DNA of 28,766 nucleotides from Treponema sp. UBA3649. GTDB lineage: Bacteria > Spirochaetota > Spirochaetia > Treponematales > Treponemataceae. Numbering within the stretch: the first letter of the stretch is position 1; every line of letters starts with the position of its first letter. Below the pieces are notes generated by a model that saw only the letters and a program-made list of their open reading frames with translations, was not told the origin of the DNA and did not search any database. Position numbers and translations under genes: made by a program. Positions 1 to 6,784 of the stretch are shown here, piece by piece. The stretch lies in NCBI GenBank assembly GCA_002373325.1, contig DFKI01000021.1:1-28766 (forward strand). The letters run 5' to 3'.

Positions 1-519
1 CTTTCGGAGGACGAGACATACAGTTTTCTCACAAGGGTAATCAGGTACGAGGAAAAACCGGACGGAACATACACAATCGCAATCACTCCGGCAAATGTCG
101 TAAAGCAGATTCAAAGGCGAAGGCACAGGAGATTGGCAACGGAAATAAAATGCCGGGGACAAAAGATTGAGCCGACCGTAAAAAAATCAGCGTCGGATGC
201 AGGATATACGCCGGATGAAGAGGATTTCGAGACTGTGATTCTGGACCTTAGCGCGGCAGGATGCTCGTTCACAAGTTTTCAGGACATCCCGATTGGCAAA
301 TATGTCAAAATCACATTCCCTTTCAATGAAAAAGAAATAAGAGTCGTGGGACTGATTGCAGGAAAATCGGAGGTAATTTACAGAATGACTCACCGGCATC
401 ACGTGAAATTCACGTCAATCAGTACGGAAGCAAAGAATTCCATCCAGGAATATGCGCTCGGATTCAGCCAGAATTTCATGGCAAAGGATGATAAAGAAGA
501 TTCAAAGCATCCAAACTGA
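1..519 (+). CDS. PilZ-domain protein, 5' end outside the window
   Basis: The reading frame is open from base 1 to a TGA at 517-519, so only the last 172 codons are visible; the TTG near 133 is internal to the frame and is not a convincing start. A PilZ domain is supported by the arginine cluster RRRHRR (about residues 39-44 of the visible part), followed by the motif DLSAAGCSF, which fits the RxxxR plus (D/N)xSxxG signature that binds cyclic di-GMP. A beta-strand-rich barrel follows (ITFPF, VGLIAG, YRMTHRHHVKF). The part before RRRHRR resembles the end of an N-terminal YcgR-like domain, which would make it a flagellar-brake type protein; that is inference. It is followed by a 124-bp gap containing hairpins, so it is probably not in the same transcript as the next gene. 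Confidence 0.8.
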   Translation, partial: LSEDETYSFLTRVIRYEEKPDGTYTIAITPANVVKQIQRRRHRRLATEIKCRGQKIEPTVKKSASDAGYTPDEEDFETVILDLSAAGCSFTSFQDIPIGKYVKITFPFNEKEIRVVGLIAGKSEVIYRMTHRHHVKFTSISTEAKNSIQEYALGFSQNFMAKDDKEDSKHPN

Positions 520-570
520 TGTTTTTGAGCTTCCCACCCGATAATTAAACAAGGCATGTTTTTTTGCCAA

Positions 571-610
571 AAGTACGCTTCCAAAAATCAGTTTTGGGGA
601 CGGGGTACTT
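571..610. promoter_or_regulatory. Nested inverted repeat upstream of the 89-aa gene
   Basis: An outer palindrome AAGTAC (571-576) pairs with GTACTT (605-610), and an inner stem CCAAAA (581-586) pairs with TTTTGG (592-597) across a 5-base loop. The right outer arm overlaps the proposed -35 box (609-614) of the downstream gene, so it could be an operator or an attenuator-like structure. A smaller stem (GGCA at 553-556 with TGCC at 565-568 around a T run) lies just before it and may help end the PilZ transcript. The pairing is seen in the sequence; the role is inferred. Confidence 0.35.
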
Positions 611-637
611 GTATTATTTTGGGAATTAAGGTATTCT
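609..637 (+). promoter_or_regulatory. Sigma-70-like promoter for the 89-aa gene / tsaE / tsaB
   Basis: TTGTAT (609-614), a 17-bp spacer and TATTCT (632-637). The expected transcription start, about 7 bases after the -10 box, coincides with the A of the ATG at 644. The only purine-rich stretch upstream of the ATG (AAGG, 628-631) is 12 bases away, so the message may be leaderless. Confidence 0.5.
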
Positions 638-643
638 ATCAGT

Positions 644-913
644 ATGAAAGTTGTTGAAATTAACTCCGTTGCAAAGGAAGAAGGATATATTTATTACCTG
701 AACCGCTATACGGGAACAGCAGTGCTTGACATTCTCTCATCAAAAGTGAATCTTCCGGTAAGTTTCAGCATTGAAATCAACCCGCTTGGAATGCGGAACA
801 TCGAAATTGATTCTCTTCCGGCAGATCTCAACTACCCCGTAATGCCGGTAAAAAAAGCTCTCAAAGTCTTCATCGACAATATGTACAAGCAGGGTGAGTT
901 GCCCCAGGTCTGA
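644..913 (+). CDS. Small conserved-looking protein of unknown function, upstream of tsaE
   Basis: An 89-residue protein that I do not recognise. It has no signal peptide or membrane segment, is mixed alpha/beta in character, and ends in an amphipathic stretch (VKKALKVFIDNMYKQGEL) that is likely helical. The start is the ATG at 644; no good ribosome binding site precedes it, and the promoter placement suggests translation from a leaderless message. Its stop TGA (911-913) overlaps the ATG of tsaE in a TGATG arrangement, so the two are translationally coupled. Coupling to tsaE and tsaB suggests cotranscription with t6A synthesis genes but does not show a shared function. The protein is real by codon pattern and by this coupling. 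Confidence 0.75.
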   Translation: MKVVEINSVAKEEGYIYYLNRYTGTAVLDILSSKVNLPVSFSIEINPLGMRNIEIDSLPADLNYPVMPVKKALKVFIDNMYKQGELPQV

Positions 914-1356
914 TGTTCTTCGATATGCACTTTACCACAAAAACCCCGGAAGAAACCATTGAGCTTGGAAGAAAAATCGGTCGGCTCTTAAAACCCGGCG
1001 ACGTGATTGCAATGACGGGAACACTTGCCGCAGGAAAAACCACAATCACAAAGGGAATTGCCGAAGCTCTTGGCGTGGACGACGTTATAACAAGCCCCAC
1101 TTTTTGTCTCATCAGCGAATACAATGGAAAAATGCCCCTCTATCACATGGACGTGTACAGGCTTGAGGGCGCGGAGGATTTCATCAACCTGGGCGTGGAG
1201 GACATGCTTTATGGCGACGGAGTCTGCATTGTGGAATGGAGCGAAAAGGTCGCCTCAGAACTTCCCAAGCGCACAATCAAAATGACGATTACTCCAAACG
1301 CCGACGGAAGCCGCGACATTGAAATTGAAAACTGGAACAACGGGAGCATAGCATAG
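913..1356 (+). CDS. tsaE: TsaE, ATPase of the tRNA t6A modification complex
   Basis: 147 residues, the normal size for TsaE (YjeE family). The P-loop GTLAAGKTT lies near residues 36-44, followed by the family-typical SPTFCLISEY and the HMDVYRLEG segment. The run CIVEWSEKV near residues 107-115 is the usual end of the nucleotide-binding core. TsaE is the small cytoplasmic ATPase that, with TsaB and TsaD, transfers the threonylcarbamoyl group to A37 of tRNAs reading ANN codons. The start at 913 overlaps the upstream stop codon; a second in-frame ATG at 925 is possible but lacks its own ribosome binding site. tsaB begins one base after the TAG stop, so the genes form an operon. tsaD is not in the window. 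Confidence 0.93.
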   Translation: MFFDMHFTTKTPEETIELGRKIGRLLKPGDVIAMTGTLAAGKTTITKGIAEALGVDDVITSPTFCLISEYNGKMPLYHMDVYRLEGAEDFINLGVEDMLYGDGVCIVEWSEKVASELPKRTIKMTITPNADGSRDIEIENWNNGSIA

Positions 1357-1357
1357 A

Positions 1358-2047
1358 ATGAACGCACTTGCCATAGACTGCGCGGTCTCGAAGATTGCCA
1401 TTGCAGCAAAAAAAGACGGAAAGATGGTCAAGACCGTACTTGACATAGGAATCAGACAGTCGGAAAAACTTCTTCCCGCCGTGGATTATGTCATGCGAGA
1501 GATGGAGCTCTCCCCAAAAGATTTGACATGCACAGTAACCACGCTCGGTCCCGGAACATTCACAGGACTCAGGCTCGGACTCTGCACTCTCAAAGCTCTC
1601 ACGCTCAGCCACAACATCCCGCTCTACGGCATCCCTTCTCTGGACGCATACCACTGGGGAATCCGCAATGCAGGAGGAATTCATCTTTCTGTGATTGAGT
1701 CGAAGGAAGAGGAATACTTTTACTCTGTCTTTGAGGGCGGCAAAAAAATCCATGAGGATGACGACAAGCACATAGACGAAATTCTTTCCATGTTCACTGA
1801 AGAGGACAGCATACTTGTCTCAGGTCCCGGGGCAGCGTCTCTCGTGGAGCAGACAAAAGAAAGAAAGCCCCTTCTTAAGCTTTGCGCAATCACTCCTTGG
1901 ACGGATTCCTGCGAGTCGCTTTTTGAAATGGCGGAGGAAAAAATCAAGAGCGGAGAAAAGCCACTTGAAGATTATGACGGTCCGCTTTACATAAGAAAAA
2001 GTGAGGCTGAGATAGTCTATGAGGAAAAAATGCAGGGGAAGAAATGA
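1358..2047 (+). CDS. tsaB: TsaB, scaffold subunit of the t6A complex
   Basis: 229 residues, normal for TsaB (YeaZ). The N-terminus MNALAIDCAVSKIAIA is the ASKHA-fold phosphate-1 strand of the family, and GPGTFTGLRLGLCTLKAL (about residues 66-83) is the diagnostic TsaB motif. TsaB is a catalytically silent paralogue of TsaD that binds TsaD and TsaE in the cytoplasm. It is immediately downstream of tsaE (TAG, one base, ATG), with GGGAG 11 bases before the start, so the two partners are made from one message. The C-terminal part (GPLYIRKSEAE) matches the usual TsaB ending. It converges with csrA; a hairpin repeat fills the 72-bp gap. Confidence 0.93.
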   Translation: MNALAIDCAVSKIAIAAKKDGKMVKTVLDIGIRQSEKLLPAVDYVMREMELSPKDLTCTVTTLGPGTFTGLRLGLCTLKALTLSHNIPLYGIPSLDAYHWGIRNAGGIHLSVIESKEEEYFYSVFEGGKKIHEDDDKHIDEILSMFTEEDSILVSGPGAASLVEQTKERKPLLKLCAITPWTDSCESLFEMAEEKIKSGEKPLEDYDGPLYIRKSEAEIVYEEKMQGKK

Positions 2048-2063
2048 GAGATAAACGATAGAG

Positions 2064-2116
2064 ATTCCCGCGTCGGTGCGCGGGAATGACATATGTGTTG
2101 GTCGCGGGAATGACAT
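2064..2116. repeat. Hairpin repeat with AATGACAT units (third member of the repeat family)
   Basis: A 9-bp stem ATTCCCGCG (2064-2072) and CGCGGGAAT (2079-2087) encloses the loop TCGGTG, followed by GACAT; the unit CGCGGGAATGACAT recurs at 2103, a period of 24 bp. Read on the minus strand the element is bounded by GTCATT and AATCTCT, the same boundaries as the elements near 15.3 and 24.2 kb, although the stem sequence differs. It lies between the converging ends of tsaB and csrA and could act as a bidirectional hairpin terminator, although there is no T run. Confidence 0.75.
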
Positions 2117-2119
2117 GCA

Positions 2120-2338
2120 TCAGCCGAAAAGTTTTTTCAGGGCATCTTCGGAGGAACGGGAGGCGGCGGCTCTGTTTTCTGCCTGAATCTCATCGTAGAC
2201 TTCCTGGCGGAACACTTTTACGTTCTTCGGCGCTTCCACTCCAATCTTCACGAAATCACCATGCACTTCAATTATGGTCAGGCTTATGTCGTTTCCAATG
2301 CGGATTTTTTCATCGACTTTGCGGGACAGAATCAGCAT
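2120..2338 (-). CDS. csrA: CsrA, RNA-binding translational regulator
   Basis: 72 residues. The N-terminus MLILSRKVDEKIRIGNDI, the core VKIGVEAPKNVKV and the FRQEVYDEIQAEN segment are the complete CsrA fold. The residues that contact GGA sites in mRNA (Leu4 and Arg6 in MLILSR, and the Arg of VFRQE, equivalent to Arg44 of E. coli CsrA) are present. The C-terminal tail beyond residue 55 is longer than in E. coli, as is common for CsrA proteins that are antagonised by FliW. The start ATG (2336-2338) lies inside the end of fliW, an overlap of 7 bases, so the antagonist and its target are translationally coupled. Candidate targets are the GGA-rich ribosome binding sites of flgK and flgL just upstream; that is inference. 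Confidence 0.95.
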   Translation of the reverse strand: MLILSRKVDEKIRIGNDISLTIIEVHGDFVKIGVEAPKNVKVFRQEVYDEIQAENRAAASRSSEDALKKLFG

Positions 2339-2784
2339 TTTTTCCCCCTCTGCCTTTTCTCAAGACCTTCGAGCAACTTATATTTCGTGCTCCATCTTGA
2401 GTCATCGACAATCACCTGCATGGCCTTGCGGTTTCTTTTGTTGATGATAAGAGGTCCCATCAAATTTGCGGTAACGGGATTTCCGTCTCCGGGTGCGGTC
2501 ACTAAAGTCATTACGCGGACATCGCCCGGATCCTCTATGTCAATTTTTTTCAGCTCCTTGTCGTCAATGTCGGTCTCATAATCGTCACACACGAGAAAGG
2601 GATCAATCATCAAAAAAGCGAGATTTTCATTTTGCAGGGACTGAAGCCAAACAAAGGGATGGTACGTGCTGTCGTAGAGGGCAAAAGTAGTATAGTCCTC
2701 AAAGCCAAAGAGTCCGGCTGGAATTGTAATGATGTGCTCCTCAGGAACCTCGACGATTCCCGAAGCTTTGGTCTTTATCTGCAT
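2332..2784 (-). CDS. fliW: FliW, flagellar assembly factor and CsrA antagonist
   Basis: 150 residues, the normal length for FliW. Family features include the opening IKTKASGIVEVPEEHIITIPAGLFGFEDYTTFAL (positions 3 to about 37), the FLMIDPFLVCDDYETDI segment, and the VTANLMGPLIINKRNRKAMQVI block near the C-terminus. FliW binds CsrA and releases it from mRNA until flagellin is consumed, and so links filament assembly to translation. The gene is 19 bp downstream of flgL, with an AGGG ribosome binding site, and overlaps csrA by 7 bases. flgL-fliW-csrA is a common order in FliW-bearing bacteria. Confidence 0.94.
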   Translation of the reverse strand: MQIKTKASGIVEVPEEHIITIPAGLFGFEDYTTFALYDSTYHPFVWLQSLQNENLAFLMIDPFLVCDDYETDIDDKELKKIDIEDPGDVRVMTLVTAPGDGNPVTANLMGPLIINKRNRKAMQVIVDDSRWSTKYKLLEGLEKRQRGKKC

Positions 2785-2803
2785 TTTGCCCTACCCGATT
2801 TTA

Positions 2804-4048
2804 TCAGCGGAGATAATCAAGGAGAGTGCTTGAGTACATCTTTCCTGCGTTGCTGAGTGTGGCCTGGTGAACATAATCAAGCATCTTCAAGTCGGTGATT
2901 GCCTCGCTCATGTCAATGTCACCTTCGCGGCTCACAAGCTTTGTCACGTTCAGATTGTTCAGAGACTGTCTCTGGATGTTGTTCTGAGCTCTCTCGAAGT
3001 CGCTTCCGTTTTTCGCAAGTCGTGTGGTAAGATTGCTCATGCCCTGGTCAATCACACCAAGGACGCGGGAACCGATTACCTCATGATCGCCACGGTACAT
3101 TGCATCGCGAAGTGCAATCACGGAGTCAAAAAGCGATCCGCCTGAAACGCTCACACTGTTACCGATGTTATATGGAGGAAGCTGGCTCTTGTCCTTAATC
3201 ATTCCGATTTCCTCAAGCACGTTTCCACTAGCATCCGCAAGCCACATCTGATGTGCGTCGGTTGTGCGGAGGTTAAGTCCACGGCTCAAAGGATCAATGG
3301 AAGCACGGATTGCAACTCCGCTGTTGTTGATTTTAGCAGCAACGGAATAAATGTTGTCGCCCGCATTGATTTCAATGTTAACGCCGTCAACATAAATTAC
3401 GCTGTCGGTGGAAGCCTGCCATGCGGAAAGATCGCGCTGTCCCATGTAAACCTGAGGTTCTGCCCAGAAAACCTTGTTGCCGGAGTTCTCCACGTCAAGA
3501 TATGCGTTCTCGTCAACCTCAACTTTGTTTCCCTCAATGTTTCCGTTGTACTGCACGGTCGTAATGAGAGGCTCCGCGGCTCCCTCAACATTTCCCATGG
3601 AAACTTCAAATGCAGTCACGTTGTTGCGTGTTCCCGCGAAAAGAGAGTTTCCGTCAGGTCCCACGGCGTTTGCGTTCTGCACAAGCTCCTTCAAAAGCTC
3701 ATCGACCTCAACGGCCATGTTCTTCAAATCTTCCGGCGTGTTGATTCCGTTCGCACCCTGGACAGCAAGCTCACGAACTCTCTGCATAATCTCAAGATTC
3801 TGGTGCATGTAGCCTTCCCTCACCTGGAAATTGTCGGCGAGAGTCTGTGCGTTTTTCTCGAACACGTTGACCCTTGAAAGGAATGACTGATAGCGCACGA
3901 GGTGTCCTGCTGCAAGCGGATCGTCACGCAAAGATGTGATTCTGCTCTGTGAACCGACCTGAGCGTTTTTCTGAGCCTGGCGTACCTCCTGCTGTCTGAG
4001 AAAGTACTGTGTATTCATATTGTTGTACTGTGAACTGATTCTATTCAT
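2804..4048 (-). CDS. flgL: FlgL, hook-filament junction protein (HAP3)
   Basis: 414 residues with flagellin-type helical ends. The N-terminus (MNRISSQYNNMNTQYFLRQQ) and the SRITSLRDDPLAAGHLVRYQSFL segment are typical of FlgL, and the C-terminal helix (ITDLKMLDYVHQATLSNAGKM) closes the coiled coil. The middle third is the variable surface domain. In spirochaetes this protein sits in the periplasm between the FlgK ring and the filament. A good AGGAG site is 7 bases before the ATG. The gene lies 26 bp downstream of flgK and 19 bp upstream of fliW. Confidence 0.93.
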   Translation of the reverse strand: MNRISSQYNNMNTQYFLRQQEVRQAQKNAQVGSQSRITSLRDDPLAAGHLVRYQSFLSRVNVFEKNAQTLADNFQVREGYMHQNLEIMQRVRELAVQGANGINTPEDLKNMAVEVDELLKELVQNANAVGPDGNSLFAGTRNNVTAFEVSMGNVEGAAEPLITTVQYNGNIEGNKVEVDENAYLDVENSGNKVFWAEPQVYMGQRDLSAWQASTDSVIYVDGVNIEINAGDNIYSVAAKINNSGVAIRASIDPLSRGLNLRTTDAHQMWLADASGNVLEEIGMIKDKSQLPPYNIGNSVSVSGGSLFDSVIALRDAMYRGDHEVIGSRVLGVIDQGMSNLTTRLAKNGSDFERAQNNIQRQSLNNLNVTKLVSREGDIDMSEAITDLKMLDYVHQATLSNAGKMYSSTLLDYLR

Positions 4049-4074
4049 TTTGGTCTCCTATTTCCTTATGACAA

Positions 4075-5946
4075 TTAGATTCCCATGCGGTTGATGATGG
4101 TCTCAAGAAGCTGATCCTGTACGGTGATGAATCTTGCCGCCGCATTGTATCCGTGCTGGAACTTGATGATGTCCGCAAGCTCCTCGTCCACGTTTACTCC
4201 GCTGATGCTGTCCCTGAGTGCCGTAAGATCGCTCATGATTGCGTTCTGGCTTGCAAGCATGTTCTGTGCCTGCTCACCCTTGAGTCCCACGTTGGTAACT
4301 GAATCCGCGAAATAATCGTCGAAGGTGCGGCTCTTTCCAACCATCACATTGCTGTTTCTGATTGAGGCGATGCTGACCGCTGCCCTTCCGTCTCCCGGAT
4401 CTGCCATGCCCTGAAGATTGGGGAATGCCGCCGCAACGGACTGAACGTCTGTGTGAATCTGATCGTTTACCTGAATGTACGCGGAAGGATTGAGTACCGG
4501 TGCAAGTCCGAACTGAGCTCCAGCAAGTGCATTTATAGCATCAGCCTGCTCCCAGTCATAAGCCCCCTCCGCGCCGCTTCCAGAAAGGATTCCAGCATAT
4601 CCTGTGAGGAACATACCGGAGTCCTCCACATGACGGATTACAAAATCAGGATTGTCCCAGTCAGCCGCGGTACTTGCCTTCAGGACCAGCTTGTCGTTCT
4701 GATCAAGATATGCCTTTACCTCAGCGTCAGTGTTGTTGATTCTGTTTATGACTTCCTCAACGGTGTCGGTCGCGTTGTATGCCACCGTAACATTTCCGTC
4801 ATGTCCGCTCAGAGTAATCTCACCCTCAAGTCCAATCTGCTCGTGGAGTCTCAGTGAGTTTGTGCCGGTAAAGCGGAAAATATATGATGAGTCAAAACCG
4901 CCGTCTCCGTCCCTGTCAAAGTTTCCGTTCACGTTTTCCACGAAAGGATGCTGGACAAAGAAATCAAGTCCGGTCACGTTGTTCTTTCCGATTGCGTTTC
5001 TGTGCACGTCGTTCACAAGGTCAGCAAAGTTGAGTGTCATCGTGTTGAGGGACTGCATCTCACTGCGAACATCCTTGTCACGAAGCTCGACCAATGCGCC
5101 AAGGGAACCGCCTGAGAAAAATGCGTCGTACTGTGTGTCGCTCCACTTGAGCTTTGAATATCCGAAGTGCTCGATGTCGGTCTGAGTCTCAATCTGACGG
5201 GCGATGCTTCCCTGAACGATGATCTGTCCGTCGGTGTGGACCATGAACTCATCCGGGTCCTTTCTGGAAACGGTCACGTTAATCAGCTTGCCGAGTTTTT
5301 CCACGAGAAGGTCGCGTCTGTCCATGAGGTCGTTCGGATCATCACCCATTGCCTTGCTTCTGACAATCTCGTTGTTGAGTTCCGCAATCTGCTTGGCGTA
5401 GTCGTTCACCTGCTTTACGGTCGCGTTGATGTCCTCGTTAATCTGGTTACCGATGGCCATAAGGCTCTTGTTTCTCTGCTGGATGGAATTTGTAAGACTG
5501 TCCGCCCTGCTTACCACAGCCTGACGGGCCGCATCCTGATCCGGGTAGATTGACAGCTCCTGCCAGCTTTCCCAGAATTTATCCATGTTGCCGCGGACTG
5601 AAATCTCCTCGGGCTCATTGTAAATCTGCTCAAGCATGGTGTAGTATTTTTCGCGGGTTTCCCAGTATGACTGAACGTTGGTCTGTGCGACAATCCTTGT
5701 GTCAAGAAGCTCATCTCTCAGACGCTTCACGCTTTCCACGTCGGTACCTTGTCCAATCTGACCGGCTCTCTCCGCCCTTTCCAAATCAGGTCTGTAAAGC
5801 GGCTCAAATGCCCTTACGTTTACACGCTGCCTGGTATAGCCCTCGGTATCCGCATTGGAAATGTTGTGACCGGCAGTTTGAATCTGCAGGCTGTGCGCCA
5901 TGAGAGAGCGTTTTCCAATTTCAATTCCACCAAATGATCCTGACAT
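4075..5946 (-). CDS. flgK: FlgK, hook-filament junction protein (HAP1)
   Basis: 623 residues, longer than enterobacterial FlgK (about 550), the extra length lying in the central domain. The N-terminal flagellar rod/hook signature is clear (SLQIQTAGHNISNADTEGYT, about residues 20-39), followed by the FlgK-specific helical region with YNEPEEISVRGNMDKFWESW. The C-terminus (DIIKFQHGYNAAARFITVQD, then LLETIINRMGI) is the diagnostic C-terminal helix that packs on the hook. The DRDGDGG run near residue 345 is a calcium-loop-like insertion in the variable domain. GGAGG lies just upstream of the ATG, and the GGA motif there is a plausible CsrA site (inference). Confidence 0.94.
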   Translation of the reverse strand: MSGSFGGIEIGKRSLMAHSLQIQTAGHNISNADTEGYTRQRVNVRAFEPLYRPDLERAERAGQIGQGTDVESVKRLRDELLDTRIVAQTNVQSYWETREKYYTMLEQIYNEPEEISVRGNMDKFWESWQELSIYPDQDAARQAVVSRADSLTNSIQQRNKSLMAIGNQINEDINATVKQVNDYAKQIAELNNEIVRSKAMGDDPNDLMDRRDLLVEKLGKLINVTVSRKDPDEFMVHTDGQIIVQGSIARQIETQTDIEHFGYSKLKWSDTQYDAFFSGGSLGALVELRDKDVRSEMQSLNTMTLNFADLVNDVHRNAIGKNNVTGLDFFVQHPFVENVNGNFDRDGDGGFDSSYIFRFTGTNSLRLHEQIGLEGEITLSGHDGNVTVAYNATDTVEEVINRINNTDAEVKAYLDQNDKLVLKASTAADWDNPDFVIRHVEDSGMFLTGYAGILSGSGAEGAYDWEQADAINALAGAQFGLAPVLNPSAYIQVNDQIHTDVQSVAAAFPNLQGMADPGDGRAAVSIASIRNSNVMVGKSRTFDDYFADSVTNVGLKGEQAQNMLASQNAIMSDLTALRDSISGVNVDEELADIIKFQHGYNAAARFITVQDQLLETIINRMGI

Positions 5947-5973
5947 ATTTTCCTCCAGACTTTCCTGATTTTT

Positions 5974-6678
5974 TTACACAAGCGCATCCAACACGACGCT
6001 TTCCGCCATGGGACTTGATATTCTGCCGTTGCGTCCGTAAACTCTTGTCTTGGACTGCGGCACACAATTTTCAATCACTCCGTCAATGAATTCCTTCGTT
6101 GAAGAAACATAGGTTGAAAGTGCATTGTTCTCTATCTTGCTTTTGGAGAGCTTGGTGCGGACACTGGCATAGACATCCTGAATTCCAGGCTCCAGATAAA
6201 GGTCCCGGTTGTCGCCCACATAGTTCTCACGGCACTGATCCAAATTCACAAAAGCGTCGCTGTATGCCCTCATATTTTCAATGCATGCCTCAAGCTCCAC
6301 CCACTTTCTGTCCTTCACGTTGTCGTGGATTTTTTTCTGCTGGGTGAGCATACATTCAAGCACGTCATTCTGAGCGTTGAGAATCTGAAGAAGCTCGTTG
6401 TCTACCTGCACTGATTTTTTCGCCTCATCAACCACGGCCTCAACCTCTGCCTTAGCGTCTCGCCCTACTTCACTTTCCGGCTTTGTCATTTCCGCTTGTT
6501 CAGAATCAGTCTTGGACTCCGCAGAAACATCCGTAGTGCTATCCAAGGCTTCTGATTTTGATTCCTCCACCGCAGGATTTTCTTCCGCCATCATTTTTGA
6601 AGCGTCAATATTTTCATTTTCAAGAGCAGAGACTTCATTCTTTGCTGCGTCAATTTCTTCATTAAAATTTTCCGACAT
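5974..6678 (-). CDS. FlgN-like flagellar export chaperone with an acidic N-terminal extension
   Basis: 234 residues. Residues 1 to about 92 are low-complexity and rich in Glu, Asp, Ser and Ala. From about residue 93 the protein is helical (ELLQILNAQNDVLECMLTQ, then IHDNVKDRKWVELEACIENM), and it ends in KTRVYGRNGRISSP plus a hydrophobic tail, the pattern of FlgN-family chaperones that hold FlgK and FlgL before export. Position directly upstream of flgK supports this. The acidic extension is unusual, since FlgN proteins are normally about 140-160 residues. AAGGGG lies 6 bases before the ATG, and a sigma-28-like promoter lies further upstream. The chaperone assignment rests on context and helical pattern, so I leave the gene symbol blank. 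Confidence 0.7.
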   Translation of the reverse strand: MSENFNEEIDAAKNEVSALENENIDASKMMAEENPAVEESKSEALDSTTDVSAESKTDSEQAEMTKPESEVGRDAKAEVEAVVDEAKKSVQVDNELLQILNAQNDVLECMLTQQKKIHDNVKDRKWVELEACIENMRAYSDAFVNLDQCRENYVGDNRDLYLEPGIQDVYASVRTKLSKSKIENNALSTYVSSTKEFIDGVIENCVPQSKTRVYGRNGRISSPMAESVVLDALV

Positions 6679-6710
6679 ATTATACCCCTTCTACAGGTTC
6701 TCTTATACGA

Positions 6711-6738
6711 TTATCGGAATTTGAATTTTTTTACTTTA
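6711..6738 (-). promoter_or_regulatory. Sigma-28 (FliA)-like promoter for flgN-flgK-flgL-fliW-csrA
   Basis: On the minus strand, TAAA (6735-6738, within CTAAAGTAA) is followed by 16 bases and then TCCGATAA (6711-6718). The sigma-28 consensus is TAAA, 15 bases, GCCGATAA, so there is one mismatch in the -10 element and one extra spacer base. The expected start near 6704 leaves a leader of about 25 bases with AAGGGG before the ATG. Late flagellar genes are the usual sigma-28 targets. Confidence 0.6.
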
Positions 6739-6784
6739 GATTTTTTTTGAGGAAAACAGATTGGTTCAACGCGGATTTTTGAAA

